A DNA stretch of 64,000 bases from Lotus japonicus (GCF_012489685.1 NC_080045.1:315001-379000), one strand, 5' to 3'. Numbered from the stretch's first letter, positions 34,290-47,430 are shown. The notes: a model not told the origin generated them from the letters alone. Translations and numbers: made by a program.

Positions 34290-34539
34290 CTGGCAGCAGG
34301 CCGACCGCCCAAACACAATCATGAAACCAAAGCCAAAGCGCTAGGGTCAACTCACGGAAATAAGTAATTATACACTCAACATGTGATATGGGGTATAGAT
34401 ATATATATGTTGATATATATATATAAATAATCCTAGCATGTTATTGGCTCTAACAATGCACCAATAAATCAAATAGCACACAATCCCAGTCAGAGTGAAT
34501 GTATGCGTGAAATGCAATCAATATGATCCGGATAATTGT

Positions 34540-34714
34540 GAAGCATTCCCGTTCTTCACTATGGATGAAGCATTCCTGTTCTTCATCCTTGACGAAGCAT
34601 TCCCGTTCTTCGTCGAATGATGCATTGGTGAAGCATTCCCGTTCCTCACCATCGATGAAGCATTCCCGTTCCTCATCGAATTATGCATTGGTGAAGCATT
34701 CCCGTTCTTCACCA
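34540..34714. repeat. Minisatellite of about 25 bp in X3
   Basis: Seven copies of GAAGCATTCCCGTTCYTCA with spacers of about 6-20 bp (ATGGAT, CCTTGAC, AATGATGCATTGGT). X2 has one copy at the same LTR position (near 16170-16190, inverted), so the array grew after the two copies separated. Confidence 0.92.
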
Positions 34715-36404
34715 AATGATGCATGATGCAATATGGTTAGCCAAACATCGAATCGTCCTCACAACACAAGCATTTAGCTCAAAACCCAATCTCAAAAACC
34801 CAAGAGTTAGTGTCGGTCAATACAACACAACTCCAACAACAAAACCCAATGTCAAAACCCAGAGTTAGTGTCGGTCAATACAACACAACTCCCACAACAA
34901 AGCTCAAAGTCAAAACCCAGAGTTAGTGTCGGTCAATACAACACAACTCCCACAACAAGAGTACTAAAGTACTCGGTGACTTTCAATCATCACCGTGGCT
35001 CACCTCCCCTTGGTGTCCAGCAATCTCCAAAACCCACAACAAAAGTCGACTTTTCCCCGTCTTTCGCAATTATTTTTCCCCTTCGGTCATCCTATGTTTA
35101 TTCGTTAATAAAGACGTTTCGAATCGAATTAGTCAAGTTATGAGTTTATTTCTCGAAGTCTAAATTTCCCAAAGTCTCTAGTTTTCAAAATTCTAATCAT
35201 TCTAAGTTTTCCAAAACCCTCGAAAAGAAGTTTTCCGGGGAAAGTCTAAGTATTCCAACGAATACCAACGAATGGCTAAGTCTCAAACCCCACGTTTGAA
35301 CTTGCCTAGGGTTGTTCATCCAACCTGAAATATCAAATAACACCAGTTCAATGAATCCCCACTCCGAAGTCGCGTCAAAACGCACAATTCAATAACATCT
35401 CAACATCATCAGTTATGGAAAACATCATAACATCAGTTCATCAACATAACCGACATCAAAGTAAAGCATAAGTCGAATTTATCAACGCCTATCATACAGT
35501 CATAGCTAATAGTAAGGTGCCCTAACCTCGAGCTGCTCCAGACTCGTGGTTACAATATCCTTCACACGGTTGCTCTGAAATATCCAAAGTCCCTTCATAT
35601 GAACCTCGGAGAAAACAAAGCAGAAATCCAAACAAAATCGATTAGCTCGATCACAATACAGCAAATTAACGATGGACAAAGCATTAAAGCTTCAGAATAC
35701 AACAATCGGGTACGAAAAGACAAGTTTTCGAAAACGAAAAACTCCCCCCCTTGAAATAGCTCTTGGCCATAAGGAGAAAAGAGCCCCGGCTCTTTTTCTT
35801 CGATCTAATCTATTTACAAGGTAGTTTTAGGGTAAAACTAAGGCAAAGAAACTGTCAGAAATTTTTTTGGACGATCGGATCGAAATACGGCTGTTCAGGG
35901 GCGTTTTGGTCCAAAATAAAAGCTCAAAACCTCAAAGTTATCACTTCGGAAAAAAAATTTGACAGCAATGATCCTAACGACATTCGTAACAACTAATCCT
36001 AAAGGCACGAAGTCGGATTGCGACTTTTCGACAGTAAAGTTTCGAAATGTGCGGAAAAAAGGGTTTTGAATCAGTTTTTCAGATCCTTGACAACTCGATC
36101 CATATCGGCGAATACCGACGAAGGTTCTAGGCTCTTGGGCACGAAGAGAAGATACCCCAACAGAGAAATCAGGAAAAACGAACAATTTTACAAAAAGCTC
36201 GAAACTTTGAGCACAGAAACAGTTAAAGAAACGCAGTAGAAACAGTGATCAGAGGTAAGAATCAAGCTAGTTACCTCGATACCTTGAAGTAGGAACGAAC
36301 TGCGCGAAGATCGGTCAAGTTTCAGCGAAAAATTCTTCTCCCTCTCCTCTCCTTGAACTCGCGGCCTTGATGGATGAAAATGGAGATATTTTTGAATTTT
36401 TCAA

Positions 36405-36435
36405 CTATTTATAGGAAGGCGAAATCGCGGGAAAA
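36405..36435 (-). promoter_or_regulatory. LTR core promoter of X3 (E2F-like site, TATA)
   Basis: The minus strand reads TTTTCCCGCGATTTC then CTATAAATAG-type TATA, the same arrangement as X2. It points toward the copia pol remnant about 2 kb downstream. Confidence 0.6.
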
Positions 36436-37105
36436 TGAAAATTTCGCGATTCCGATTTTTGCAGCACGTTCACCGATGAATTCTAAGAGAGATTCTGGCG
36501 ACAGAATTCCATAATTCAAAACAAATATCTATAATTAGGGAAAAACGATATCTAAAATCCCAAAAGCGGTGTAAGTTAATCTGTCCCGAAAAACTACTTT
36601 TTGCTGTGATGGTCAGACGACAAAACTTTGTTTTGGAGAAAGATTGGAAACGTCGAAAAAAATCTGGCAACGAGGATGGAAACTTCGTTAGAAGTCCAGA
36701 ATAGAAAAAGTCTTCATCCAGTGATTGAATTTAGGGTTTCAAAGCAAAGAAATTAGCATCGTCGGACTTCCGAAAAGTGAATACTATCGTGCGTACAGTC
36801 CAGGGTTCCGAAATGAAACACTGGTCGAAGGAAAATTAAAGAGAACCTTTAAATTTCCCAAGAATTTGAATTCTCACTTAATACGTTGCTCTAAAAGCGA
36901 AATTAGCCTATACTCCACACTCTCGCCATAAGGCAGGTGTGCAGACGACTCGCACTAATTCCTATAAAAACTATGAAACATTCCTCAAGCAATTCTTGAA
37001 CTTTCTTCTTCATTAATCTTCCCCAAACATCAAACTCCTGTCACGCTTATACTGATCCTACGCGTGAGTCGGAAATTAACTTGTTCTGTAAATCCAGGTC
37101 TTACA

Positions 37106-37780
37106 CCTTCCAACTTGATATTTTCCCTTGAAAACTCATTTTCCACCCAAATTTGCATAGGTTAGCTTTGGGAAATCAATCCTCGGGGGAAGAATTCTCA
37201 AATTTTGACATGGTAACTCATGGGGGCACCTTGGCATAGGGAAACCATTTGGGAAACGAGGCATGTCATGGAAAACTAAATTTCCCTTCCAACTTCATAT
37301 TTTCCGTTGAAAACTCATTTTCCACCCAAATTTGCATAGGTTAGCCTTGGGAAATCCATCCTCGGGGCAAGAATTCTAAATTTTGACATGGGAACTCATG
37401 GGGGCATCTTGGCATAGGGATACCATTTGGGCAACGAGGCATGCCATGACAAACCAAGTTTCCCTTCCAACTTGAGATTTTATCTTGAAAACTCATTTTC
37501 CACCCAAATTTACATAGGTTAGCCTTGGGAAATCCATCCTCGGGGAAAGAATTCTCAAGTTTTGACATGAGAACTTATGGGGGCACCTTGGCATAGGGAA
37601 ACAATTTGGGCAACGAGGTATGCCATGTCAAACCAAGCCTCCCTTCCAACTTGAGAATTTCCCTTGAAAACTCATTTTCCACCCTAATTTGCATAGGTTA
37701 GCCTTGGGAAATCCATCCTCGGGGCTAGAATTCTCAAATTTTGACAAGAGAGCTCATGGGGGAACAATGGAAAAGGGAAA
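37106..37780 (-). repeat. 179-bp satellite array, block 5
   Basis: Just under four monomers. They carry the variants of the right-hand blocks (GGGAACTCATGGGGGCACC, AAGCCTCCCTTCC) rather than those of blocks 2-4. Confidence 0.96.
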
Positions 37781-38309
37781 TGTAACACCCCGATTTCGGT
37801 GACGTCACTTCAGTAACCAAAAGTAAACTTAATGCGGAAAAACGTGAATATTTTTTTTCGATAATAATATAGACAAGACTGAAATAGATAGAACTCTAAT
37901 GCGAAAGGATAATCAGAACTAATATACAATAACAAATACAGCCCCCGCCGTAAGTACCCAACCTCGTCACGAGTAACCTCCAGTGACGGAAAGAAGAAAA
38001 GTAGCGCCCGTAGGCAAAAGGTACAAACCAAAAGAAAGGTCAAGTGTTCGCAACACTATCCCTCAAAATGAGAATAAGCTGGCCCATCGGCCTAAAACAA
38101 GACCTCCTAAGTCCAACCAACTCTCTGTGATTCCCGTAAAGAAACCACACAAAAAGCTATAGGTGGGAAACTTCCCTGTCCCCAAAGAAACAAATGATGT
38201 TCAGAGCTAAGACTCTACTCCTACACTAATCCCATCTCGAGGAGCTCAAACCAGCACTAAAACCTACATGCTAGCATGATCGTCGTCCGAATCTGAATTC
38301 CAGAACGAC

Positions 38310-38426
38310 CTAGTCTATGTACACCATCCGTCCTCCTCTCGCGAACGCGATGCGCTCTTGTTCCAGCATCTCAACCCTAGTTTCCCCCGAAGGGTGAAAC
38401 ATCGTGAACCAGCCCGCCAAAGACAT
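38310..38426 (-). CDS. LTR-borne small ORF, family X (38 aa)
   Basis: ATG at 38424-38426 (minus) follows GTCAG. The product begins MSLAGWFTMFHPSGETRVEM and ends GGRMVYID before TAG. It aligns from residue 1 with MSMADWFSMVSPSGG of X2. Short and possibly truncated by the TAG. Function unknown. Confidence 0.4.
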   Translation of the reverse strand: MSLAGWFTMFHPSGETRVEMLEQERIAFARGGRMVYID

Positions 38427-39262
38427 CTGACAAAAGGCGTTTGTCCGCCAAAGCACACACAGAAGACGCGAGGGTCAACTCCAAAGAATTATGTAAATAA
38501 TAGCATCGATAGATACAGATAATAGAATAGCCACTTAGGCTTATAGCTAGGGATAACATCCTAGGGTTGCATATTCCATAATGAATGTAACGACAGTAAT
38601 AACAAATAGCATGCATCAAATAGAATTATCAATTATCAATCACACTCAGCAATTAAGTCAGTATGCATGTTGCATGAAATGATATGACGGTTAAACCAGT
38701 TAACCAAATGCATTCCGGAAACGGATGGACATCAAACGGATCAGCCCTAACACCAGCCACGGTGGGACCATTTCGGCCCGCGTGCCTCTTACACCACACA
38801 AAGGTAGTCAGATCAGCAGTAAACCCGTAGGTCTGCCATTTCGGTCTGCTACAAGAGTCGTCTACAAACGCTCTTACACGACATTCCGGGTCTTATGACC
38901 ATTTTGGAAACCGACGAGGTCCAGAGTACGTCCTGTGTTAATACCTCATTAATGTTGCATGAATGCAGGATGATTAGTCAAACAACGTCTCCGAATCTCA
39001 CTCGACACGTCGCCACGTGTTCTAGCTAAATTACTGTCTTTAAAAGCTTACCCTAAGGTAACAGTCGATTCTGCGACAAAAGACACTTCTTCACAACAAC
39101 ACATAACTCATGATGATCTCCAAATCATCCGACTAATCTCAATCCGATGGTCAAAACTGCTCAACGAGCAAGAGTATCAACATACTCGGAAACTATCAAT
39201 TTCCCGGACTTATCCCCAGGATAGCCCAACAACACAGCTGCTCCAACAGCACAAGAGTATCC

Positions 39263-39407
39263 CGCATTCACAAGGTCTCACGCCTCAGTGAAGCTTCATG
39301 CTGTTCACGAAGTCTCACGCCTCAGTGAAGATCCATGCTTTCCACAAGGTCTCACGCCTCAGTGGAGTATTACGCATTCACACGGTCTCACGCCTCAGTG
39401 AAGCTTC
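39263..39407. repeat. Minisatellite of about 36 bp in X4
   Basis: Four units containing AGGTCTCACGCCTCAGTGAAG with variable TTCATGCTGTTCACG-type spacers. It occupies the LTR zone that holds unrelated repeats in X1, X3 and X5. Confidence 0.88.
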
Positions 39408-40993
39408 TCGGCTCATCCCTTGGATGGCTAAACAAACTGCTCCCAGAGCACAAGAGTATCAACATACTCACAACTTCTTAACATTCTCAACACTTGGGAT
39501 CCGACGACACTTCTCGCTTTCCACAACTAAGATTTGCATCCAAAGCTTCCTTTCGAGTTTATAAACATTGTTGAAGATTTAGAGGTTGTTTAATGTCTTA
39601 TGAATTTTCTTTACAAAATAATATCCTTTTAGTCTTATCGCAATTCTTATAAGTTCCCGGGATCTCCAAATCCCAAATGACTCCAGAGAATGTCTCGATC
39701 CACTAAAACCATACAAGGCTCGAATCTCATTCGTCCTATCAAACTTTCTCAAAACTCTCAAAATAAAATCGGCATGACCTGCCCGCTATTCTCACTACAC
39801 AGAATCTCAGATTTCATTACAAAAGCATAAATAACTCAGCCCAATCAACCAGCATGTCATATATCCACATATTATGCAATAACCACGTAGCACTTAGCAT
39901 ATAAAGCATGCATCACACATCCTAAATTACCCACTTAGCACTTAGCATGAAACTCAATCTCAAAAGCATTTAGTAGATGAATCATCTACATTGTCAGCCG
40001 AAGCCTCAGAAAACATTTTTCCAATCAAACACAACCAAGTGCATAAACAGTAAACAATGTCGAAAGCATCGACCCTAAGCATTAACTAGAGATTCAGTGA
40101 GTAGCCCTCACCTGTAGATTCTCCAGGATGGTCCTCTAACACTTCCTCACAATCAAAGCCTTGCTCCTCTGGGAATTCCTCAAAATCACCTTTAGAGCAA
40201 AACCACAGAATTACTATCAGAATCTATCGAAAACTAAGCTATCAATACTCACTATGGTTACCCGAAGTAGTACATACTCCGAGGTACGATAATCTAGCGC
40301 GAAAGAACAAGTTTTCGAAAAAGGAATTTTCCTCCTCCTCCCCTAGGGTGCTCGGCCACTATTCACAATTGTGGGATTCGATTTTTCTTCGATCAAACTT
40401 GGTTCCTATGCTATCATTGGTCGTAACTAAGGGTATTCTGAACTCGGAAAAATTATCGGATCGAAAAATGTCGCAGGGGTATTTTGGTCATGATTTTTAA
40501 CTTAGAATTTCAAAACTGAAATCCCAAAAAGCAAATTTGACAGGGACGTCACCAACGACGTTTATGACAACTAATCCTACTAGCACTAAGCTAAGGCGAT
40601 AGTTTTCAGCTTAAAGGTTGAAGCTTTACTCCAAAAATGGGTATTTAAGGCATAAATTGATTCCGGCGGAATTCCGGCGACATAACGGAAAAATTAATCC
40701 GGCAGAAGTGATCTTGGGCATGTAAGGAAGATGTTTAGAATCAAAAATGAAATATTCAGGATAGTTTTGCAAAAACCTCAAAACTATCAGCTTAGAAAAG
40801 TCTATAGAAAAGCTATGGAAAAAGCGATCAGAGGTAAGGATTAGCGACTATACCTCGAAACCTTGAAGTAGCAACTGATTAATCGACGATCAAGCAAGTA
40901 ATGAAGAAAATCTCTCCTCCTCCTTCCCTTGTGAAACTCGCGGCTTTGAGAGAGAAAATGGGTATGGTTTTGTGTTTTTTTCTCATTTCTTGG

Positions 40994-41003
40994 CTATATA
41001 TAG
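40994..41003 (-). promoter_or_regulatory. TATA box of LTR X4
   Basis: CTATATATAG on the minus strand, at the place matching TATAAATAG of X2. The E2F-like word upstream is TTTACCGC here, one mismatch from the consensus. Confidence 0.6.
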
Positions 41004-41708
41004 AGGTTGGCAAAACGCGGTAAAATGAATGTTTCGCGAATCTGATTTTTCCGGCTTCATTCTCCATGAATTCTAAGATAGGTTTTGGCGAAAGAATTCC
41101 AAAACTAAAATGAGGTCTCCTTGTATTTTTGGCAACTAATGCATAGTCGGTGTAAAACTATTTTACCCGATAAGTTGCTTTTTGCATCGGATGTCGGAAT
41201 AGAAAACTTCCTTCTGAAGAAAGATTGAAATCGTCAAGAGAAATGGGTGTGCGCGTGTAGAATCTTCATTTGATGTTCCGAATAGAAAAAGTCTTCATTG
41301 TCGGTTGATTCTAGGGTTTTGAAATACCAGGGTTTCAGTTTCGGCAAACTTCCGATGATTGGAATCGGACGTTCGTAGATCCTAGAGTTTCGCCTCGAAA
41401 CGATTGTGATATATGGAAAAAGAGAAGTTCTAACATTTCTCTGAAGATTTTTGGAATTAACTTCCATCGTGCCTAAAAGTGAAAACTAGCTGTATACTAG
41501 GGTTTCTGACCTAGGTTTAGGCGTATAACGATCGTGCTATAACTTTCATCGACTTTGGTAAAATCCTTAGACTTTTCCTGAACTTTCTCCTTCACAAATT
41601 TATTTCATTTGGTAAACTCTTGTTCAGGTTTCCCTTCACGATACATCAACCCTAATCGTGAATAGGATTCTATTTACTTGGTATAAGTTTAAAAACTTGG
41701 GCCTTACA

Positions 41709-41740
41709 TTACTACCCTCCAAAAAGAAAGTTTCGACCTC
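41709..41740 (-). promoter_or_regulatory. Polypurine tract before 3' LTR X4
   Basis: The minus strand reads GTTTCGAGGTCGAAACTTTC then TTTTTGGAGGGTAGTAA directly before TGTAAGG. The same CGAGG..GAAAC plus GGAGGGT pattern precedes the 3' LTR of the complete Y element. Confidence 0.75.
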
Positions 41741-41752
41741 GAAACTTAAGGG

Positions 41753-41989
41753 TTAGTAAAAGTTCTGGATATTGTTCTTGATCTTTTCCTCTAATACCCA
41801 TATAGCACCGTCCGTGTCTTTGTTCCAAATAACTTTCACTAAAGCACTCGGCTTTCCCTTCGATTGTTTCACTCTTCTAGTCCCAAGGTTGACCGACGGC
41901 GTCTCAACAGACATATCATCTTTCAGCCCTATGTTGTCCGGCTCGACCACTTGTGTCGGGTCTTCGTTGTAAATAATATTTGTTGGCAT
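41753..41989 (-). pseudogene. Chromovirus pol C-terminal end (X4)
   Basis: Seventy-eight minus-strand codons ending about 45 bp before the LTR. SALVKVIWNKDTDGAIWVLE is the typical closing motif of Ty3/gypsy chromovirus integrases of the Tekay/Del type (LVKVxWxxxxxxxxTWExE). Everything upstream (gag, protease, RT, most of integrase) is missing or unrecognisable. Confidence 0.75.
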
Positions 41990-42738
41990 TCGTGCAATCG
42001 CACAACCTTAACCACTTGCTCCTTTGCTCTTGTTCGTCCAAAATTCTGATTAGAAATTCGGTACATTTTTATGCTCCGGAGTGAATGCTCAACTTGTCCT
42101 CGTGATGTTCACTCATGATCCAAACTCAACTCGGTCGCTTGATAACTCCTAGACGAAATATTGCGATGGAATCTAATAGTCCATTAACGTCACTTCCAAC
42201 TTCGTGATTATCATCACTCGCACCATGAAATCAATCTTCTACTTAGTCACCATTCAAATTAAGACTCGACTTGAGTCTTAATACCTCGTGCATGACATGA
42301 CTCATCCCCTTAATCATAAATTCATCAACCACTCATAAGCTAATCATCCTCTTAATATCCAACAATCCATTATTGTCGTCTTCGTCCTCAAAACCTTCCT
42401 CACTCAAACCAGTTTACACTTACTGAAATCCCTAACGCTTCGCATAAATCGAGGCTTATCCTCTAGAAGATCAATTCATAACTGTACCTCAAACGTCTTA
42501 ACTAGTCATTTTATCATCCGATCCTCCAACCTTCTGAGGTTTAACTACTATCGTAACTGCTATCACCACTACATCCCTTATTCATACATGATTTTCAACT
42601 CCCTAAGTCAATCTTAATCATAGGATTCTTATTCAACTGAGCAAAATTCACCTGCTAACTCTAGCATGCATCACCGAAATCCATGACAAAGTTCAATTCA
42701 CTATTAGACTCTGAGTAGCTTGTCCAAATATGATAACT
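41990..42738 (-). other. Degenerate internal DNA of the X4 element
   Basis: No ORF. On the minus strand several stretches match the internal region of the complete Y element, for example GATTAGCTTATGAGTGGTTG here against GATTAGCTTATAAACGGTTG at 51273-51292. The two elements therefore share an old internal sequence. Right edge against satellite is abrupt, with no LTR. Confidence 0.6.
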
Positions 42739-45700
42739 TCAAGTATTTAACATGAGAGCTCATGCGGGAACCTTGGCATAGGGAAACCATTTGGGAAACG
42801 AAGCATGTCATGGAAAATTAAGTTTCCCTTCCAACTTGATATTTTCCCTTGAAAACTCATTTTCCACCCAAATTTGCATAGGTTAGCCTTGGGAAATCTA
42901 TCATCGGGGCAAGAATTCTCAAATTTTGACGTAGGAGCTCAGGTAGGCACCTTGGCATAGGGAAACAATTTGGGAAACGAGGCATGCCATGGAAAACAAA
43001 GAGTCCGCTCCAACTTCATATGTTCCCTTGAATACTCATTTTCCACCCAAATTTGCATACGTTAGCTTTGCGAAATACATCCTTAGGGCAAGAATTCTTA
43101 AATTTTGACATTGGAGCTCACAAGGGCACCTTGCCATAGGGAAACCATTTGGGCAACGAGGCAAGCCATGGAAAACCAAGACTCCCTTCGAACATGAGAT
43201 TTTCCATTGAAAACTCATTTTCCACCCAAATTTGCAAAGGTTAGCCTTGGGAAATCCATCCTCGGGGCAAGAAATCTCAAATTTTGACATGAGAGCTCAT
43301 GGGGGAACCTTGGCATAGGGAAACCATTTGGGAAACAAGGCATGTCATGGCAAACTAAGTTTCCCTTCCAACTTGATATTTTCCCTTGAAAACTCATTTT
43401 CCACCCAAATTTGCATAGGTTAGCTTTGGGAAATCAATCCTCGGGGGAAGAATTCTCAAATTTTGACATGGTAACTCATGGGGGCACCTTGGCATAGGGA
43501 AAGCATTTGATAAACGAGGCATGTCATGGAAAACTAAGTTTCCCTTCCAACTTGATATTTTCCCTTGAAAACTCATTTTCCACCCAAATTTGCATAGGTT
43601 AGCCTTGGGAAATCCATTCTCGGGGCAAGAATTCTAAAATTTTGACATGGGAACTCATGGGGGCACCTTGGCATAGGGATACCATTTGGGCAACGAGTCA
43701 TGCCATGACAAACCAAGTTTCCCTTCCAACTTGAGATTTTCCCTTGAAAACTCATTTTCCACCCAAATTTACATAGGTTAGCCTTGGGAAATCCATCCTC
43801 GTGGAAAGAATTCTCAAGTTATGACATGGGAACTTATGGGGGCACCTTGGCATAGGGAAACAATTTCGGCAACGAGGTATGCCATGGCAGACCAAGCCTC
43901 CCTTCCAACTTGAGAATTTCCCTTGAAAACTCATTTTCCACCCTAATTTGCATAGGTTAGCCTTGGGAAATCCATCCTCGGGGCAAGAATTCTCAAATTT
44001 TGACGTGAAAGCACATGGGAAAACCTTGGCATAGGGATACCATTTGGGCAACGAGACATGCCATGACAAACCAAGCTTCCCTTCCAAATTGAGATTTTCC
44101 CTTGAAAACTCATTTTCCACCCAAATTTACATAGGTTAGCCTTGGGAAATCCATCCTCGGGGAAAGAATTCTCAAGTTTTGACATGGGAACTTATGGGGG
44201 CACCTTGGCATAGGGAAACAATTTGGACAACGAGGTATGCCATGGCAAACCTAGCCTCCCTTCCAACTTGAGAATTTCCCTTGAAAACTCATTTTCCACC
44301 CTAATTTGCAAAGGTTAGCCTTGGGAAATCCATCCTCGGGGCAAGAATTCTCAAATTTTGACATGAGAGCTCATGGGGGAACCTTGGCATAGGGAAACAA
44401 TTTGGGAAACGAGGCATGTCATGGCAAACCAAGTTTCCCTTCCAACTTGATATTTTCCCTTGAAAACTCATTTTCCACCCAAATTTGCATAGGTTAGCCT
44501 GAGGAAATCCATCCTCGGGGAAAGAATTCTCAAGTTTTGAAATGAGAGCTCATGGGGGAACCTTGGCATAGGGAAACCATTTGGGAAACGAGACTTGCCA
44601 TGGAAAACCAAGCCTCCCTTCCAACTTGAGATTTTCCTTTGAAAACTCATTTTCCACCCAAATTTGCATAGGTTAGCCATGACAAATCTATCCTCGGGGC
44701 AAGAATTCTAAATTTTGACATGGGAACTCATGGGGGCACCTTGGCATAGGCATACCATTTGGGCAACGAGACATGCCATGACAAACCAAGTTTCCCTTCC
44801 AACTTGAGATTTTCCCTTGAAAACTCATTTTCAACCCAAATTTACATAGGTTAGCCTTGGGAAATCCATCCTCGGGGAAAGAATTCTCAAGTTTTGACAT
44901 GGGAACTTATGGGGGCACCTTGGCATAGGGAAACAATTTGGGCAACGAGGTATGCCATTGCAAACCTAGCCTACCTTCCAACTTGAGAATTTCCCTTGAA
45001 AACTCATTTTCCACCCTAATTTGCCTAGGTTAGCCTTGGGAAATCCATCCTCGGGGCAAGAATTCTCAAATTTTGACATGAGAGCTCATGGGGGAACCTT
45101 GGCATAGGGAAACCATTTGGGAAACAAGGCATGTCATGGCAAACTAAGTTTCCCTTCCAACTTGATATTTTCCCTTGAAAACTCATTTTCCACCCAAATT
45201 TGCAGATGTTAGCTTTGGGAAATCAATCCTCGGGGGAAGAATTCTCAAATTTTGACATGGTAACACATGGGGGCACCTTGACATAGGGAAACCATTTGGG
45301 AAACGAGGCATGTCATGGAAAATTAAGTTTCCCTTCCAACTTGATATTTTCCCTTGAAAACTGATTTTCCACCCTAATTTGCATAGGTGAGCCTTGGGAA
45401 ATCCATCCTCGGGGCAAGAATTCTAGATTTTGACATGGGAACTCATGGGGGTACCTTGGCATTGGGATACCATTTGGGCAACGAGGCATGCCATGACAAA
45501 CCAAGTTTCCCTTCCAACTTGAGATTTTCCCTTGAAAACTCATTTTCCACCCAAATTTACATTGGTTAGCCTTGGGAAATCCATCCTCGGGGAAAGAATT
45601 CTCAAGTTTTGACATGGGAACTTATAGGGGCACCTTGGCATAAGGAAACAATTTGGGCAACGAGGTATGCCATGGCAAACCAAGCCTCCCTTCCAACTTG

Positions 45701-47430
45701 AGAATTTCCCTTGAAAACTCATTTTCCACCCTAATTTGCATAGGTTAGCCTTAGGAAATCCATCCTCGGGGCTAGAATTCTCAAATTTTGACGTGAGAGC
45801 ACATGGGAAAACCTTGGCATAGGGAAACCATTTGGGAAACGAGAAATTTCATGGCAAACCAAGTTTCCCTTCCAACAAGATTTTTCCCTTGAAAACTCAT
45901 TTTCCACCCAAATTTGCATAGGTTAGCCGTGGGAAATCCATCATCGGGGCAAGAATTCTCAAATTTTGACATGTGAATTCATGGGGGCACCTTGGCATAG
46001 GCAAACCATTTGGGAAACGAGGCATGTCATGGCAAACAAAGTTTCCCTTCCAACTTGATATTTTCCCTTGAAAACTCATTTTCCACCCAAATTTGCATAG
46101 GGAAATCCATCCTCGGGGAAAGAATTCTCAAGTTTTGAAATGAGAGCTCATGGGGGAACCTTGGCATAGGGAAACCATTTGGGAAACGAGACTTACCATG
46201 GAAAATCAACCCTCCCTTCCAACTTGAGATTTTCCTTTGAAAACTCATTTTCCACCCAAATTTGCATAGGTTAGCCTTGAGAAATCCATCCCCGGGGCAA
46301 GAATTCTCAATTTTTGACATGGGAACTCATGGTGGCACCTTGGCATAAGGAACCATTTGGGCAACGAGGCATTCCATGACAAACCAAGTTTCCCTTCCAA
46401 CTTGAGATTTTCCCTTGAAAACTTATTTTCCACCCAAATTTGCATAGGTTAGCCTTGAGAAATCCATCCCCGGGGCAAGAATTCTCAAACTTTGACATGG
46501 GAACTCATGGTGGCACCTTGGCATAGGGAACCATTTGGGCAACGAGGCATTCCATGACAAACCAAGTTTCCCTTCCAACTTGAGATTTTCCCTTGAAAAC
46601 TCATTTTCCACCCAAATTTGCATAGGTTAGCCTTGGGAAATCTATCATCGGGGCAAGAATTCTCAAATTTTGACGTGGGAGCTCAGGTTGGAACCATGGC
46701 ATAGGGAAAGTTTTTGGGAAACGAGGCATGCCATGGAAAACAAAGAGTCCGTTCCAACCTTATATGTTCCCTTGAATACTCATTTTCCACCCAAATTTGC
46801 ATACGTTACCTTTGGGAAATTCATCCTTAGGGCAAGAATTCTTAAATTTTGACATTGGAGCTCACGGGGGCACCTTGGCATAGGGAAACCATTGGGGCAA
46901 CGAGGCCAGCCATGGCAAACCAAGAGTCCCTTCCAACTTGAGATTTTCCATTGAAAACTCATTTTCCACCCAAATTTGCATAGGTTAGCCTTGGGAAATC
47001 CATCATCGGGGCAAGAATTCTCAAATTTTGACATGAGAGCTCATGGGGGAACCTTGGCATAGGGAAACCATTTGGGAAACGAGACTTGCCATGGAAAACC
47101 AAGGCATGTCATAGCAAACAATGTTTCCCTTCCAACTTGATATTTTCCCTTGAAAACTCATTTTCCACCCAAATTTGCATAGGTTAGCTTTGGGAAATCA
47201 ATCCTCGGGGGAAGAATTCTCAAATTTTGACATGGTAACTCATGGGGACACCTTGGCATAGGGAAACCATTTGGGAAACGAGGCATGTCATGGAAAACTA
47301 TGTTTCCCTTCCAACTTGATATTTTCCCTTGAAAACTCATTTTCCACCCTAATTTGCATAGGTTAGCCTTGGGAAATCCATTCTCGGGGCAAGAATTCTA
47401 AAATTTTGACATGGGAACTCATGGGGGCAC
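42739..47430 (-). repeat. 179-bp satellite array, block 6
   Basis: About 26 monomers. Variant order (GGTAACTCATGGG at 43465, 45258, 47232) recurs every 10-11 monomers, about 1.8-2.0 kb. Two adjacent monomers at about 46262-46620 are nearly identical. Ends in GGCAC, the left target duplication of element Y. Confidence 0.97.

Larger units (their letters stand above)
34239..37105 (-). mobile_element. Truncated family-X LTR (copy X3) fused to copia A
   Basis: The minus strand starts TGTAAGACCTGGATT at 37105 and keeps U3, TATA (36405-36413), leader, the CTTCAAGGTATCGAGGTAAC donor zone, the intron-like zone, and the start of the LTR ORF. It then breaks at about 34239 inside that ORF and continues into copia pol. 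About 1.08 kb found in X2 (16670-17752) is missing. Satellite adjoins the promoter end. It is closest to X2 in its termini. Confidence 0.88.
37781..41708 (-). mobile_element. 3' LTR of a family-X element (copy X4), 3928 bp
   Basis: Termini on the minus strand are TGTAAGGCCCAAGTTTT ... ATCGGGGTGTTACA. It is preceded (41709-41740) by a polypurine tract and the end of a chromovirus pol, so it is a true 3' LTR. It is complete: U3, TATATATAG (40994-41003), donor CGAG|GTATAG near 40857, intron-like zone with a minisatellite, GTCAG|ATG ORF. It serves as the reference for the deletion in X5. Confidence 0.93.

Noticed and set aside
34540..34714. Regular repeat with spacers, at first sight CRISPR-like.
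   Set aside because: Short degenerate units with irregular, related spacers inside a plant LTR, with no associated genes. It is a minisatellite.
42739..47430. Calling the satellite centromeric.
   Set aside because: The 179-bp length, higher-order units and chromovirus insertions would fit, but no CENH3 data or known centromere repeat match is available. Pericentromeric or subtelomeric heterochromatin is equally possible.
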